A program made the position numbers and the translations under genes. This document shows positions 5,416-5,768 of a DNA stretch of 5,768 bases, piece after piece. The notes beneath the pieces are model-generated. The model had not been told where the DNA came from, did not search any database, and saw only the letters and a list, made by a program, of their open reading frames with translations. The DNA is taken from assembly GCA_050701635.1 (NCBI GenBank), contig JBOGDF010000343.1:1-5768 (forward strand). The letters are read 5' to 3'. Origin of the DNA: WHSM01 sp050701635 (GTDB taxonomy: Bacteria; Actinomycetota; Actinomycetes; Mycobacteriales; Micromonosporaceae). The number at the start of each line of letters is the position of its first letter. Position 1 is the first letter of the stretch.

Positions 5416-5768
5416 TAGTCGCCCTCGACGCGCATCACGCTCGCCACTTCGCGTACCACGTCCAACGTGGTGAGCTCGGCGACGGTCGCGCGCAACGCCG
5501 AATCGGTCGCCTGGTGGGTCACCACGACCAGCAGCGCGTCGTCGCCGCGGCCCTCCTGGCGTACGGTCTGGATGCTCACGCCGTGGTCGTTGAACACGTT
5601 CGCCGCGGCCGCCAGCACGCCCGCCTTGTCGTCCACGTCGAGCGAGATGTGGTAGCGGGTGACGGTCTCGCCCATCGGGCGTACCCGCAGGTCCGCGTAC
5701 GAGGATTCGGCCGGCGCGCGGGCGCCGGTGCGGCGGTTGCGGGCCACCGCGACCAGGTCGCCGAGCAC
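5415..5768 (-). CDS. hom: Homoserine dehydrogenase, C-terminal part with ACT domain (partial)
   Basis: The last 117 residues of homoserine dehydrogenase, which reduces aspartate semialdehyde to homoserine with NAD(P)H; the gene enters from the right edge, so its true start and catalytic domain lie outside the window. VLGDLVAVARNRR (1-13 of the visible part) is the end of the catalytic domain. ESSYADLRVRPMGETVTRYH (21-40) is the linker conserved in Gram-positive Hom proteins. The rest (about 38-115, ISLDVDDKAGVLAAAANVF, then NDHGVSIQTVRQ) is an ACT domain, the regulatory module associated with threonine feedback inhibition in this family. The protein ends SVMRVEGD with a TAG stop. It is the upstream partner of thrC in the same transcription unit, 12 bp apart. 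The first visible codon, GTG, is an internal valine rather than a start. Confidence 0.93.
   Translation of the reverse strand: MLGDLVAVARNRRTGARAPAESSYADLRVRPMGETVTRYHISLDVDDKAGVLAAAANVFNDHGVSIQTVRQEGRGDDALLVVVTHQATDSALRATVAELTTLDVVREVASVMRVEGD

Overview
This is a high-GC window (roughly 70% G+C by eye) from an actinobacterium. The neighbourhood of homoserine dehydrogenase, threonine synthase, homoserine kinase and Rho, the Rho N-terminal sequence, and the heavy use of GTAC/CGTACC words fit Micromonosporaceae or a close relative. The family assignment is an inference; the phylum is much firmer.

Layout, right to left along the minus strand: the C-terminal part of hom with its ACT domain (5415-5768, entering from the right edge); thrC (threonine synthase, 4350-5402); a convergent intergenic region with a long hairpin and a G-tract array (4217-4349); a plus-strand gene for a secreted alpha/beta-hydrolase (2975-4216); a 59-bp divergent promoter region; a minus-strand DHA3-like MFS transporter (1695-2915); thrB (homoserine kinase, 774-1685), starting 9 bp after the MFS stop; a 292-bp intergenic region carrying a probable rho promoter and leader; and the N-terminal part of rho (1-481, running off the left edge, TTG start).

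hom, thrC and thrB encode the branch from aspartate semialdehyde to threonine: homoserine dehydrogenase, then homoserine kinase, then threonine synthase. These three genes are usually adjacent in actinobacteria. Here a divergent hydrolase/MFS pair lies between thrC and thrB, so thrB can no longer be reached by a simple hom-thrC transcript and probably depends on the MFS promoter and on translational coupling to the MFS gene.

The window is mostly conserved core metabolism plus one accessory two-gene insertion. I see no tRNA, rRNA, CRISPR array, transposase or phage gene. The points most worth a second look are the split threonine operon, the 77-nt near-perfect inverted repeat next to a G-quadruplex motif between convergent genes, the apparently leaderless divergent gene pair, and the strong enrichment of GTAC. 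I found no convincing evidence for a new defence or biosynthetic system.
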